Assembly: GCA_003599475.1 (NCBI GenBank)
Contig: QZKK01000221.1
Coordinates: forward strand, 1-14,083
Origin: Desulfobacteraceae bacterium
Lineage (GTDB): Bacteria; Desulfobacterota; Desulfobacteria; Desulfobacterales; SURF-15
DNA length: 14,083 nt
Reading direction: 5' to 3'
In this document: one piece after another, positions 1 through 6,326 of the stretch
Numbering within the stretch: position 1 is the first letter of the stretch
How the letters are laid out: each line of letters opens with the position of its first letter
Notes under the pieces: model-generated
Told to the model about the DNA's origin: nothing
Databases searched by the model: none
Seen by the model: the letters and a program-made list of their open reading frames with translations, nothing else
Position numbers and translations under genes: made by a program

Positions 1-515
1 ATACCTTCGTGATCATCAGCGGGGATTCCGACTTTTCGCCGCTGGTGAGTAAATTGCGTGAAAACAACAAGACCGTGATCGGAGTCGGTGTCAAGAACTC
101 CAGCTCCGACCTCCTGGTGGCGAACTGCGACGAATTCATCTATTACGAAGATCTGGTTCGCGAGAAAAAAACGCGGAAACGCCCCGCACGCAAACCCCCT
201 CGAGCGACCGAAAAGCCGGCTCCGCCAAAGACGGGTGCCGAGAAAGAGACCGAGGACCGCGCCCAGGAAGCGCTCGATCTGATCGTCGAAACACTGGAAG
301 CGCTGGAAGAGGAGAGAGGGTCCGAGGAGAGAGTCTGGGGCTCGCTTGTCAAGCAGACGCTCAAACGCCGGCGCCCGAGCTTCAACGAATCCTATTACGG
401 CTTCCGGTCCTTCAACCGCCTGCTCGAAGAGGCGGCGGCTCGCGGTTTCATCGAAATCGATCCGGACGAAAAGTCCGGCGGCTACATTATCCGGCAGTTC
501 CATCAAAATGACTGA
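1..515 (+). CDS. NYN-domain protein with C-terminal LOTUS/OST-HTH domain (5' partial)
   Basis: The gene enters from the left edge: the frame is open from base 3 (T-F-V-I-I-S-G-D-S-D-F), so the GTG at 9 is internal, not the start. The visible N-terminal part is the end of an NYN (PIN-like) fold: the SGDSDF acidic motif, then a segment PLVSKLRENNKTVIGVGV and a D-E-F-I-Y-Y end. NYN domains are metal-dependent RNA nucleases or their relatives. A Lys/Arg/Pro/Glu-rich linker of about 60 residues follows. The last ~70 residues (VWGSLVKQTLKRRRPSF, then GFRSFNRLLEEA and a G-Y-I-I-R end) match the LOTUS/OST-HTH winged-helix pattern known to bind RNA. This suggests a cytoplasmic RNA-processing or RNA-binding protein; the substrate is unknown. 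It ends 27 bp before the next gene on the same strand. Confidence 0.85.
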   Translation, partial: TFVIISGDSDFSPLVSKLRENNKTVIGVGVKNSSSDLLVANCDEFIYYEDLVREKKTRKRPARKPPRATEKPAPPKTGAEKETEDRAQEALDLIVETLEALEEERGSEERVWGSLVKQTLKRRRPSFNESYYGFRSFNRLLEEAAARGFIEIDPDEKSGGYIIRQFHQND

Positions 516-542
516 TGCGGTTAGAAGAATCGGAGGAGATTC

Positions 543-1451
543 ATGGAGATCGGTTTCATCGGATTGGGCAACATGGGAAGCGGAATCGCTGCCAACCTCC
601 TGAAAGCGGGGCACCGGCTTGCCGTATACGATCTGCGATTCGAAGCCGCCGGTCCTCTTTTGAATGCGGGCGCATCGTGGTCGGACACGCCGAAGGCGCT
701 TGCAGCGGAGAGCGAAATCGTATTCACCTCCCTTCCCGGACCCCCGGAAGTGGAAGCGGCCGCAATCGGAAGGGGCGGCCTCATCGAGGGGATCCGCGCG
801 GGCGGTGTCTTTATCGACCTTTCCACCAATTCCCCGACTCTGGTTCGCCGGCTCTACCAGATCTTCGAGGAAAAGGGAGCCCACATGATGGACGCACCGG
901 TAAGCGGCGGCGTGGAAGGCGCTAAAACCGGAAGGCTTGCCGTGATGGCCGGTGGGGACGAAGCGGTCTTTGAAAGGTGCCGGCCGGTTTTGAATGCAAT
1001 CGGAGACCGGGTGACCTACACCGGGGAAATCGGTTCAGGAAGCATTTGCAAACTCATGCACAACTGCATCCTCTACGGCATGCAGGCCCTCTTTGCCGAA
1101 TGCTTCACTCTCGGCGTAAAGGCGGGGGCGGAGCCTGAGGCACTGTGGAAGGCGATTTCCGGCGGAGCCGTGGGAAGATCGGTCTATCTGACCCATATTC
1201 TTCCGGAGACTTACTTCCGGGGCCGTTTCGATCCCCCCAACTTTGCACTCAAACTCGCCTACAAGGATGTCGGGCTTGCCATGTCGCTGGCAAGGGAGTT
1301 TGAGGTTCCGATGGCTTTCGGGAATCTGACCCTGCAGGAATTGATGGCGGCAATGAATCGGGGATGGGGAGAAAAAGACAGCCGTTCCGCGATGCTGCTG
1401 CAGGAAGAGCGCGCAGGGGGAGTTCAGGTGCGGATTCCCGATGCGAAATGA
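543..1451 (+). CDS. NAD(P)-dependent oxidoreductase, beta-hydroxyacid dehydrogenase (3-hydroxyisobutyrate dehydrogenase-like) family
   Basis: A 302-aa, full-length member of the beta-hydroxyacid dehydrogenase family, which oxidises 3-hydroxy acids or reduces the matching semialdehydes with NAD(P). The N-terminal Rossmann motif is GLGNMG (residues 7-12). The substrate-binding signature DAPVSGG lies at 117-123, the putative catalytic lysine is K170 in GSGSICKLMHN with N174 nearby, and a second conserved Lys-Asp pair is K241-D242 in the all-helical C-terminal domain. The start is set by a strong ribosome site (GGAGG at 532-536) just before ATG 543. Adjacent genes do not fix the substrate: 3-hydroxyisobutyrate, tartronate semialdehyde, succinic semialdehyde/glyoxylate and related acids all remain possible. 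An aldo/keto reductase gene follows 82 bp downstream in the same direction, so the two may be co-transcribed. Confidence 0.9.
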   Translation: MEIGFIGLGNMGSGIAANLLKAGHRLAVYDLRFEAAGPLLNAGASWSDTPKALAAESEIVFTSLPGPPEVEAAAIGRGGLIEGIRAGGVFIDLSTNSPTLVRRLYQIFEEKGAHMMDAPVSGGVEGAKTGRLAVMAGGDEAVFERCRPVLNAIGDRVTYTGEIGSGSICKLMHNCILYGMQALFAECFTLGVKAGAEPEALWKAISGGAVGRSVYLTHILPETYFRGRFDPPNFALKLAYKDVGLAMSLAREFEVPMAFGNLTLQELMAAMNRGWGEKDSRSAMLLQEERAGGVQVRIPDAK

Positions 1452-1533
1452 AGAACCGTTCGCCTTTGAACCCCTTGAACGCTTAGCTTGAATGAATCAC
1501 TCATAACAACAACTGTTAAATTCGAGGGCGGCT

Positions 1534-2475
1534 ATGAAGAAACGAAAGCTTGGGACTTCCGGAATCGAAGTTTCCGAAATCGGATTCGGCACGAACTACA
1601 TCGGAGGCCACAACCTGTATGAAAAGGTGGACGAAGAAGAGGGCGTTCGCCTGGTCCGCAGGGCCGTCGACCTGGGGATCACCTTGATCGATACGGCCGA
1701 CGTTTACGGGATGGGGAGATCCGAAGAGCTCGTCGGAAAAGCGCTGAAGGGCCGCAGGGAGAGCGTGGTGCTCGCAACCAAGGGCGGCATCCGGTTTGAC
1801 GGCAAATCGCGGGCGGGGGTGAGCAACGATCCGGCCTACCTGCGAGAGGCCCTTGCCGCCTCTCTGAAAAGGCTCGGTACAGACCACATCGATCTTTACT
1901 ACATCCACCGGCCCGACGGAAAGACGCCTCCGGAAGAGGCCTTCGGGGCTTTGATGCGGTTCAAGGAAGAGGGGCTGATCCGGGCTGCCGGGGTATCCAA
2001 CTTCGAGCTTTCCGATATTCGAAGCGCACTCAAGTCCGGCCCTGTCGATGCGGTTCAGTCCCGCTACAACCTCCTTCAGCGGGAGGTTGAGGCCGAAATT
2101 CTTCCCTTCTGCAGCGAAAGGGGGATCGGTTTCATCCCCTGGGGGCCGCTTGCCTTCGGGTTGCTCGGTGGAAAATACACCCGGGACTTCAAGCTTTCCG
2201 AAAAAGACTGGCGGCACCGAAGCGGCGCCTTCGATCCGGAAGTTTACGATAAGAATATTGAGACCGTCGAGAAGCTGAAGGAGATTGCGGCGGAAAAAAG
2301 CATTCCGGTCGGGCATCTGGCCGTTCAATGGCTTCTTTCCAAAGGGGAGGTGGCTTCGGTGATCGCCGGCGCCAAACGCGTGGAGCAGCTCGAAGAAAAC
2401 GCGCAGGCGGATCGATCGATCTTGAGCATCGATGAAATCGTCCGCATCCAGGCAATGACGCATCGCGGCCGATGA
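1534..2475 (+). CDS. Aldo/keto reductase family oxidoreductase
   Basis: A 313-aa NADPH-dependent (beta/alpha)8-barrel oxidoreductase that reduces aldehydes or ketones; the specific substrate cannot be told. The catalytic tetrad is complete: D53 and Y58 in LIDTADVYG, K83 in ATKGG and H125 in DLYYIHRPD. The GVSNF motif after strand 6 and the C-terminal cofactor-phosphate region (WLLSKGEVASVIAGAK, then a segment with Q-L-E-E-N) are also present. The length and spacing match the YajO/Gcy-like group of short, monodomain AKRs. ATG 1534 follows a GAGGG ribosome site at 1524-1528. It lies downstream of the beta-hydroxyacid dehydrogenase in the same orientation. No gene follows for about 850 bp and no clear terminator was seen after the stop. 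Confidence 0.92.
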   Translation: MKKRKLGTSGIEVSEIGFGTNYIGGHNLYEKVDEEEGVRLVRRAVDLGITLIDTADVYGMGRSEELVGKALKGRRESVVLATKGGIRFDGKSRAGVSNDPAYLREALAASLKRLGTDHIDLYYIHRPDGKTPPEEAFGALMRFKEEGLIRAAGVSNFELSDIRSALKSGPVDAVQSRYNLLQREVEAEILPFCSERGIGFIPWGPLAFGLLGGKYTRDFKLSEKDWRHRSGAFDPEVYDKNIETVEKLKEIAAEKSIPVGHLAVQWLLSKGEVASVIAGAKRVEQLEENAQADRSILSIDEIVRIQAMTHRGR

Positions 2476-3323
2476 AGCCGGTGGTGCAACCGAGCCACTT
2501 GACAAACATTTTCCCTTTTGCGATGATCTTTTCCACAAAATCGGGCTCTTTGCCCTCGACTGTAAAAACCTGAACAGGAAGAGCGCACTTTTGGATCTAT
2601 GACGCCCTTGAAAATCGACGGTGTTTCCATGGCGGGAGCGGATTGACGGGGCATCACTCTCAGGGTCGACTTATGCCGGTAGCGAAACGGTTCCGGGCCA
2701 CTCTGGTTTGCCTTCTAATCCTCTGCCTTTCACAGACAGCCATCATGACACCATGGCTGGATGCATTGCACAACTCCGGTCTTGGCTCGGAACCCGTCCT
2801 CTTTATTTCTGCCTTTGTCGGCGCGACTTCAGCCCTCGCGGACAGAACGCGGAGCAGGCTTGGCGATGGCCTGTACGATCTGCTCAAAGCCGGGCTCATA
2901 CCGGGCCAGCCGCAGATCGACTTGTTCCGAAAATCGCTGCCCTCCTGTTTCGAAGAAAACGCCGGCATTTTCCACCGCACAGACCGCACGGTAATCCCCA
3001 TCAGAGCGCCTCCCATCGAATCTCGATGACCCCGTAGAGTAAGTCCGGACTGAATTCTCACGTTTTGTCGATCACCTCCTGCCACAATATGGCGCGAGCG
3101 GGATTCGATTTGTCGGCCATTTTCCTGGGCCGGCGATGGAGTGGTCCGCCTTCGTGAGACGCCGCCGGCTCTTCAAAGTCGACATTTTGCCGTGCAGCAG
3201 GTCCGAAACGAGATTTTACGGATTGGAAAAACAGGAATCACGGAATCAGATCGGGGCGGATGTCCCGGCGATATTTCGCCCCTTTTCGTTAATCAGGGAC
3301 TTTTTAAATACGGAGATAAAGCA
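2476..3323. other. Long region without an intact gene
   Basis: This 848-bp stretch between the aldo/keto reductase and the 119-aa hypothetical gene has no convincing intact reading frame. Open frames on both strands (for example + 2643-3029 and - 2660-3085) overlap one another and have low-quality protein composition. The best-supported content is the broken minus-strand gene at 2829-3120. A second short minus-strand stretch with protein-like composition lies at about 2476-2596. The last ~200 bp before 3324 are AT-richer and presumably hold the promoter of the downstream pair, but no clear -35/-10 pair was found. Confidence 0.6.
2829..3120 (-). pseudogene. Decayed small gene, about 96 codons, with an internal TGA and a +1 frameshift
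   Basis: Read on the minus strand from ATG 3118-3120, the frame gives MADKSNPARAILWQEVIDKT, then an in-frame TGA (3058-3060), then EFSPDLLYGVIEIRWEAL. At about 2999-3006 the frame must shift by one base, after which it reads on without a stop: DGDYRAVCAVENAGVFFETG, then segments such as QVDLRLARYEPGFEQIV, ending in SVREG and TGA at 2829-2831. Deleting one base gives exactly 97 codons including the stop. Both sides of each lesion have normal-looking, acidic, well-mixed protein composition, which supports one former gene. The family is not recognised. The in-frame TGA could in principle be a selenocysteine codon, since this bacterial group uses them, but the additional frameshift favours decay. 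Confidence 0.55.
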
Positions 3324-3683
3324 ATGAATTGGAAATTTTGGGAAAAAAAAGAAGGATCGGCCGGCAATAATAATGTGGAAAAACTTCCAAGGCCGAAAGA
3401 TCTACCTGAAGCGATCGGGATGCATATGGTCGTCAACTTGAAAAAGAATCCGGATTGGGTGTGGACACTGAAGGCCGTAATGATGGATAAACCGGATTCC
3501 AGCGAAACGAAAGACATTCGCATCTATGATCCGGCAAAAACCGCCGCCGCAAGGGCGTCTATTAAAAATTACAGAAGCTTCGACACTAATCCGCAACTGA
3601 TTCTTTACGAGGGATGGTTCAATAAAAAGAGCCGAAAATTTGAAATCAGCGAAAGGCCCGGGCTTCAACCCAAAGCAGAATAA
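3324..3683 (+). CDS. Conserved-looking hypothetical protein, 119 aa
   Basis: The start is ATG 3324, preceded by CGGAG at 3311-3315. The frame is open further upstream, but that part has poor composition and no ribosome site. The protein begins MNWKFWEKKEG (basic and aromatic, not a signal peptide), followed by an Asn/Pro/Lys-rich linker and a folded-looking domain from about residue 28: IGMHMVVNLKKNPDWVWTLK, later DIRIYDPAKTAA and a terminal LILYEGWFNKKSRKFEI. The D-W-V-W-x-L-K and L-Y-E-G-W-F motifs are the most distinctive. It has no Cys and no membrane segment, so it is probably cytosolic. It is more AT-rich than its neighbours. I have only a vague impression of similar deltaproteobacterial hypotheticals and assign no function. 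The 35-aa membrane protein gene starts 13 bp after its stop, so the pair probably forms an operon. Confidence 0.75.
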   Translation: MNWKFWEKKEGSAGNNNVEKLPRPKDLPEAIGMHMVVNLKKNPDWVWTLKAVMMDKPDSSETKDIRIYDPAKTAAARASIKNYRSFDTNPQLILYEGWFNKKSRKFEISERPGLQPKAE

Positions 3684-3696
3684 AAGGAAGCTCCTT

Positions 3697-3804
3697 ATGT
3701 TCGATAACGAATACCTATTGGAGAGTCTATTGGTCGTCGGGCTGATAGCGATCTTTATCGGGCTGGCATTCATTCCGACAAAAAAGAAACCGAAGAAACC
3801 CTGA
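3697..3804 (+). CDS. Small single-span membrane protein, 35 aa
   Basis: ATG 3697 has a good ribosome site (AGGAAG, 3685-3690) that begins at the stop codon of the preceding gene, giving a coupled arrangement. The peptide has an acidic N-terminus (MFDNEY), an uninterrupted hydrophobic stretch from about L7 to I26 (SLLVVGLIAIFIGLAFI), and a strongly basic tail (TKKKPKKP). This is the layout of a tail-anchored or N-out/C-in single-pass membrane peptide by the positive-inside rule. It resembles small membrane subunits or regulatory peptides in general shape, and also type I toxin peptides. However, it is expressed with a neighbouring gene rather than standing alone. No family is recognised; function unknown. 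Confidence 0.65.
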   Translation: MFDNEYLLESLLVVGLIAIFIGLAFIPTKKKPKKP

Positions 3805-3885
3805 CAGAGGCAACAAGGCTAAATATTTCCGATGGTTTGCATCTCAGCCCGTTGTCTCCTGGATCAGAGGGGAATCGTGGCAAAT

Positions 3886-3936
3886 GCCGGAGTCCAGAGG
3901 CTCTTGAAATCCTGCTTCGCGGGACTGGACTCCGGC
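3886..3936. repeat. 11-bp perfect inverted repeat with an inner hairpin, between convergent genes
   Basis: GCCGGAGTCCA (3886-3896) pairs exactly with TGGACTCCGGC (3926-3936). The 29-nt interior contains a second 6-bp stem (TCCTGC / GCGGGA with a G-T pair, around 3910-3924). It sits between the 3' ends of the 35-aa protein gene (+) and gdhA (-), so it could stop transcription from both sides. There is no T-run on either strand, so it may instead be a remnant of a dispersed intergenic palindromic repeat. Confidence 0.55.
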
Positions 3937-4046
3937 TGAATTCGGGCGCGATTCCTGAATGACCGGCCGTAAAATCATCTTCGGATCGAATGAAGCGCAC
4001 GACCCGCTCGGTCGTCCCGCCGAAAAAAATGCTTGGGGGTCTCCGG

Positions 4047-5396
4047 TCAGGTATTGCCCTGATCCAGCATCGCGTTTGCCACTCGCTTGAACGCTGCGAT
4101 GTTCGCCCCTTTGACGTAGTTTCCGGGGGTGTCGAATTCTTCGGCCGCTTCCATGCAGTTGCGGTGAATATCGGTCATGATCTGTTTCAACTTCTGATCC
4201 ACCTCTTCCCGGGTCCACCTCATCTTGGTGCTGTTTTGAACCATCTCAAGGCCCGAGCAGGCCACTCCCCCGGCGTTTGAGGCCTTGCCGGGCGAGTAGA
4301 GGATTTTACTTTCAAGGATCAGCTCCGCCGCTTGCGGCGTCACCGGCATGTTGGAGCATTCCGTCAAGCACCGGCACCCGTTTCGGAGAAGATTCCCGGC
4401 GTCCGTTTCGTCCAGTTCGTTTTCACAGGCGCATGGAAAGGCCAGATCGCATTCCACGTCCCAGGGTCTTTTGCCCGGAAAAAAGTCGACCCTGAATTTT
4501 TCGGCATAATCCTGAACCCGGTCCCTGGAGCTTGCCCGCATCTGCAGCATATAGTCGATTTTCTCCCCGCTGATGCCTTCCCTGTCGTAAACGAACCCGT
4601 CCGGCCCGGACAGCGTGACCACTTTTCCCCCCATCTCGGTCACTTTACGAACCACCCCCCATGCGACGTTTCCGAATCCGGAGACGGCGACCCGTTTACC
4701 CGCAATATTTTCTCCGCGCGTTTTCAACATTTCGTCCGCAAAATAGACGGCGCCGAAACCGGTGGCCTCCGGCCTCAAAAGAGAGCCGCCCCAGTCGAGC
4801 CCCTTGCCGGTCAGCACCCCTTCAAAAACATTTTTAAGCCTTTTATACTGCCCGAAAAGGTACCCGATTTCCCTTGCCCCCACGCCGATATCCCCGGCCG
4901 GAACGTCCGTGCTGGCTCCGATATGGGTGTACAAACCGATCATGAAGCTTTGACAGAAATTTTCGATCTCCCGATCGGACTTGCCCCGGGGATTGAAATC
5001 GCTGCCGCCTTTGCCGCCGCCGAGCGGCAGACCGGTCAGGGCGTTCTTGAAGATCTGCTCGAACCCGAGAAATTTCAAAATGCTCAGCGTCACGGAGGAG
5101 TGAAACCGCAGCCCGCCCTTGTAGGGTCCAAGCGCACTGTTGAAACCAATTCGATACCCGGTATTCACCTGAATGTCGCCGGAATCATCTTTCCAGGGGA
5201 CCCTGAAGATAAAGACCCGCTCGGGCTCGACCAGTCTTTCCAGGATTTTTTCGTTCCGGTATATCGGCTCGTGCTCGATGACCGGGCCTAAGGACGAAAA
5301 AACTTCGTCGACTGCCTGTATGAATTCTTTTTCCCAAAAGTACTTTCGATGAAGAGCATCTTTCACTGTATCGACGTAGGAATTCCGGTAATTCAT
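4047..5396 (-). CDS. gdhA: NADP-type glutamate dehydrogenase
   Basis: A 449-aa, full-length hexameric-type (about 50 kDa subunit) glutamate dehydrogenase that interconverts 2-oxoglutarate plus ammonia and glutamate. The glutamate-binding segment GPYKGGLRFH is at about 90-99 (K93), the catalytic lysine is K129 in PLGGGKGGSDFNP, and D169 lies in PAGDIGVG. The Rossmann motif SGFGNVA (239-245) starts the cofactor domain, and the conserved ECSNMP segment lies in the C-terminal half. Length and the N-terminal sequence (YVDTVKD) match the bacterial NADP-dependent biosynthetic class (E. coli GdhA type), so ammonia assimilation is the likely role. ATG 5396 is preceded by AGAGGA (5405-5410). The 193-bp gap to the upstream Cys-rich gene suggests its own promoter. 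Confidence 0.97.
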   Translation of the reverse strand: MNYRNSYVDTVKDALHRKYFWEKEFIQAVDEVFSSLGPVIEHEPIYRNEKILERLVEPERVFIFRVPWKDDSGDIQVNTGYRIGFNSALGPYKGGLRFHSSVTLSILKFLGFEQIFKNALTGLPLGGGKGGSDFNPRGKSDREIENFCQSFMIGLYTHIGASTDVPAGDIGVGAREIGYLFGQYKRLKNVFEGVLTGKGLDWGGSLLRPEATGFGAVYFADEMLKTRGENIAGKRVAVSGFGNVAWGVVRKVTEMGGKVVTLSGPDGFVYDREGISGEKIDYMLQMRASSRDRVQDYAEKFRVDFFPGKRPWDVECDLAFPCACENELDETDAGNLLRNGCRCLTECSNMPVTPQAAELILESKILYSPGKASNAGGVACSGLEMVQNSTKMRWTREEVDQKLKQIMTDIHRNCMEAAEEFDTPGNYVKGANIAAFKRVANAMLDQGNT

Positions 5397-5507
5397 CGTT
5401 TCAATCCTCTTTCATGTAATTTCCTGAGCTAAAATCCGTTTGAAACAACCTGGCGGATGATCGAATCGGCTTAGTCCATCGGCGCATAAATCCGGTGACG
5501 AATTTAT

Positions 5508-5532
5508 TTGCTCAGGACTTAGTGCCGAGCAA
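5508..5532 (-). terminator. Possible hairpin terminator after the Cys-rich gene
   Basis: TTGCTC (5508-5513) pairs with GAGCAA (5527-5532), extended by two G-C pairs past a one-base bulge, with an 8-nt loop. On the minus strand it lies 57 nt past the stop of the Cys-rich gene and is followed by an AT-rich but not T-run sequence. It is therefore a weak terminator candidate, or a structure in the gdhA leader. Confidence 0.25.
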
Positions 5533-5589
5533 GCAATTATATCTACCCAGTGCCTGATAATACGTCACAATAATTGCGCGTCGAAGCAC

Positions 5590-5901
5590 TTAGCAGTATT
5601 CCTCACAATGCCAGATCCCGCCTTCTGAAAAGGGCAGCATGCAGAAACTTCGGTTCGTACAGTTCCTACAGAGCCCCTTTGCTCTTTCCGAGCCCGCACC
5701 CGGGTCATGGGCCAACTCGACGGGTTTTAAGGGCGCCGGTTTCTCCAGGCATGGCGTTGCGCATTCATCCCCGCTGCCGTGATCATACTCGTAGCAGTCC
5801 CAGACCGGCCTCCCGGCCCGCAGGGCATTTTGAAACGATATGCAGCCTGAACGATAAATGCAAGTGATACATATACCCCAACCGTTGCTCATGAAGTTCA
5901 T
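5590..5901 (-). CDS. Small Cys-rich protein with two similar putative metal-binding modules, 103 aa
   Basis: The start is ATG 5901, because AAAAGGAG (5909-5916) lies exactly 7 nt upstream; the longer open frame beginning 14 codons earlier has no ribosome site. The 103-aa product has 11 cysteines. Module 1 is C11-x2-C14-x5-C20 with W34-x-C36-x-E-Y; module 2 is C78-x2-C81-x5-C87 with W97-x-C99-x-E-Y, joined by a Pro-rich linker containing C47 and C51. The repeated C-x2-C-x5-C...W-x-C-x-E-Y pattern implies an internal duplication and suggests two zinc or iron-sulfur sites. It has no signal peptide or membrane segment, so it is likely cytoplasmic. It is preceded by a sigma-54 promoter and an NtrC-type activator gene, pointing to inducible expression. 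Similar short hypotheticals seem to occur in sulfate reducers; the function is unknown. Confidence 0.8.
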   Translation of the reverse strand: MNFMSNGWGICITCIYRSGCISFQNALRAGRPVWDCYEYDHGSGDECATPCLEKPAPLKPVELAHDPGAGSERAKGLCRNCTNRSFCMLPFSEGGIWHCEEYC

Positions 5902-5908
5902 CGCACTG

Positions 5909-5916
5909 CTCCTTTT
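5909..5916 (-). promoter_or_regulatory. Ribosome binding site fixing the start of the Cys-rich gene
   Basis: AAAAGGAG on the minus strand with a 7-nt spacer to ATG 5901. It chooses this ATG over the upstream in-frame ATG at 5943 and the downstream one three codons later. Confidence 0.7.
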
Positions 5917-5961
5917 GATTCTTGTCCTTGCATGGATTTTCAAGATCGATTTTGTCCAATG

Positions 5962-5977
5962 AGCAAGGCGTGTGCCA
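5962..5977 (-). promoter_or_regulatory. Sigma-54 (-24/-12) promoter of the Cys-rich gene
   Basis: On the minus strand the sequence is TGGCACACGCCTTGCT. It matches the sigma-54 consensus TGGCACG-N4-TTGCW at all but one of the conserved positions (A for G after TGGCAC), and the GG and GC doublets are 12 bp apart as required. Transcription would start near 5951, giving a leader of about 50 nt before the ribosome site and ATG 5901. The adjacent gene encodes a sigma-54-dependent activator, which supports the call. Confidence 0.7.
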
Positions 5978-6020
5978 GGATTTACAGGTGAGGACGATCG
6001 GCGGCTCGCCGGGAATGGCG

Positions 6021-6083
6021 TTGTATCGCATAGCGAACATAAATAATTGGTTTAACTAAAAAACAGGGCATCAGGCGATACAA
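6021..6083. promoter_or_regulatory. 9-bp inverted repeat, candidate enhancer (UAS) for the sigma-54 promoter
   Basis: TTGTATCGC (6021-6029) is perfectly inverted as GCGATACAA (6075-6083). The arms lie about 70-130 bp upstream of the predicted transcription start, the usual range for binding sites of NtrC-type activators. The left arm also forms an imperfect local dyad, TGTATCGC-ATA-GCGAACA, one base short of full symmetry. That the adjacent regulator binds here is inference. Confidence 0.4.
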
Positions 6084-6326
6084 ATAATTTCCGTTCGAGC
6101 TGCAGGAAGCCGCAATCGGCTCCGGCGGGTGCTTGGGTAACAGGGCCGGAAATCGGGGCATTATGAACCGATGGGGGAAAATTACCCGTTTACGATGGGG
6201 CATTGAAATTCCTTTACCGTCGGCTGTATCGTTTTGATTGCCAGTGCTGTTTTTTAAGGGTTAGCAGAAAACCCGGTAATCGGATCGCTCCGAGGTAAAA
6301 AATTACGGCTTATAGGGTTCAGGAAT

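Larger units (their letters stand above)
5902..6326. other. 425-bp regulatory intergenic region between the activator gene and the Cys-rich gene
   Basis: No credible gene: the minus-strand open frame at 5982-6203 has poor composition and no ribosome site. The region holds the ribosome site and sigma-54 promoter of the Cys-rich gene, the TTGTATCGC/GCGATACAA inverted repeat at 6021-6083, a third TGTATCG at 6225-6231, and an 8-bp direct repeat GGGGCATT (6155-6162 and 6197-6204). No T-rich terminator was found after the activator gene. Confidence 0.6.

Noticed and set aside
1516..2538. 340-codon minus-strand frame
   Set aside because: Antisense to the aldo/keto reductase, whose catalytic tetrad is intact; a shadow frame.
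2643..3029. Plus-strand open frame with a hydrophobic start (MPVAKRFRATLVCLLILCLS) resembling a signal peptide
   Set aside because: Its second half is antisense to the better-composed broken gene at 2829-3120, the C-terminal part has poor composition, and the ribosome site is weak. Kept out, though a real small secreted protein is not fully excluded.
3136..3327. 63-codon plus-strand frame whose stop overlaps the start of the 119-aa gene by ATGA
   Set aside because: Composition is Arg/Phe-rich and not protein-like, and there is no ribosome site before its ATG.
4332..5291. 319-codon plus-strand frame
   Set aside because: It is fully antisense to the glutamate dehydrogenase gene, whose motifs are complete; a shadow frame.
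5536..5541. Perfect TATAAT on the minus strand, about 140 bp before gdhA, as its -10 box
   Set aside because: No recognisable -35 hexamer at 15-19 bp, and a hairpin lies just downstream; not enough to call a promoter.
5982..6203. 73-codon minus-strand frame in the regulatory gap
   Set aside because: No ribosome site, poor composition, and it overlaps the enhancer-like repeat just upstream of the sigma-54 promoter.
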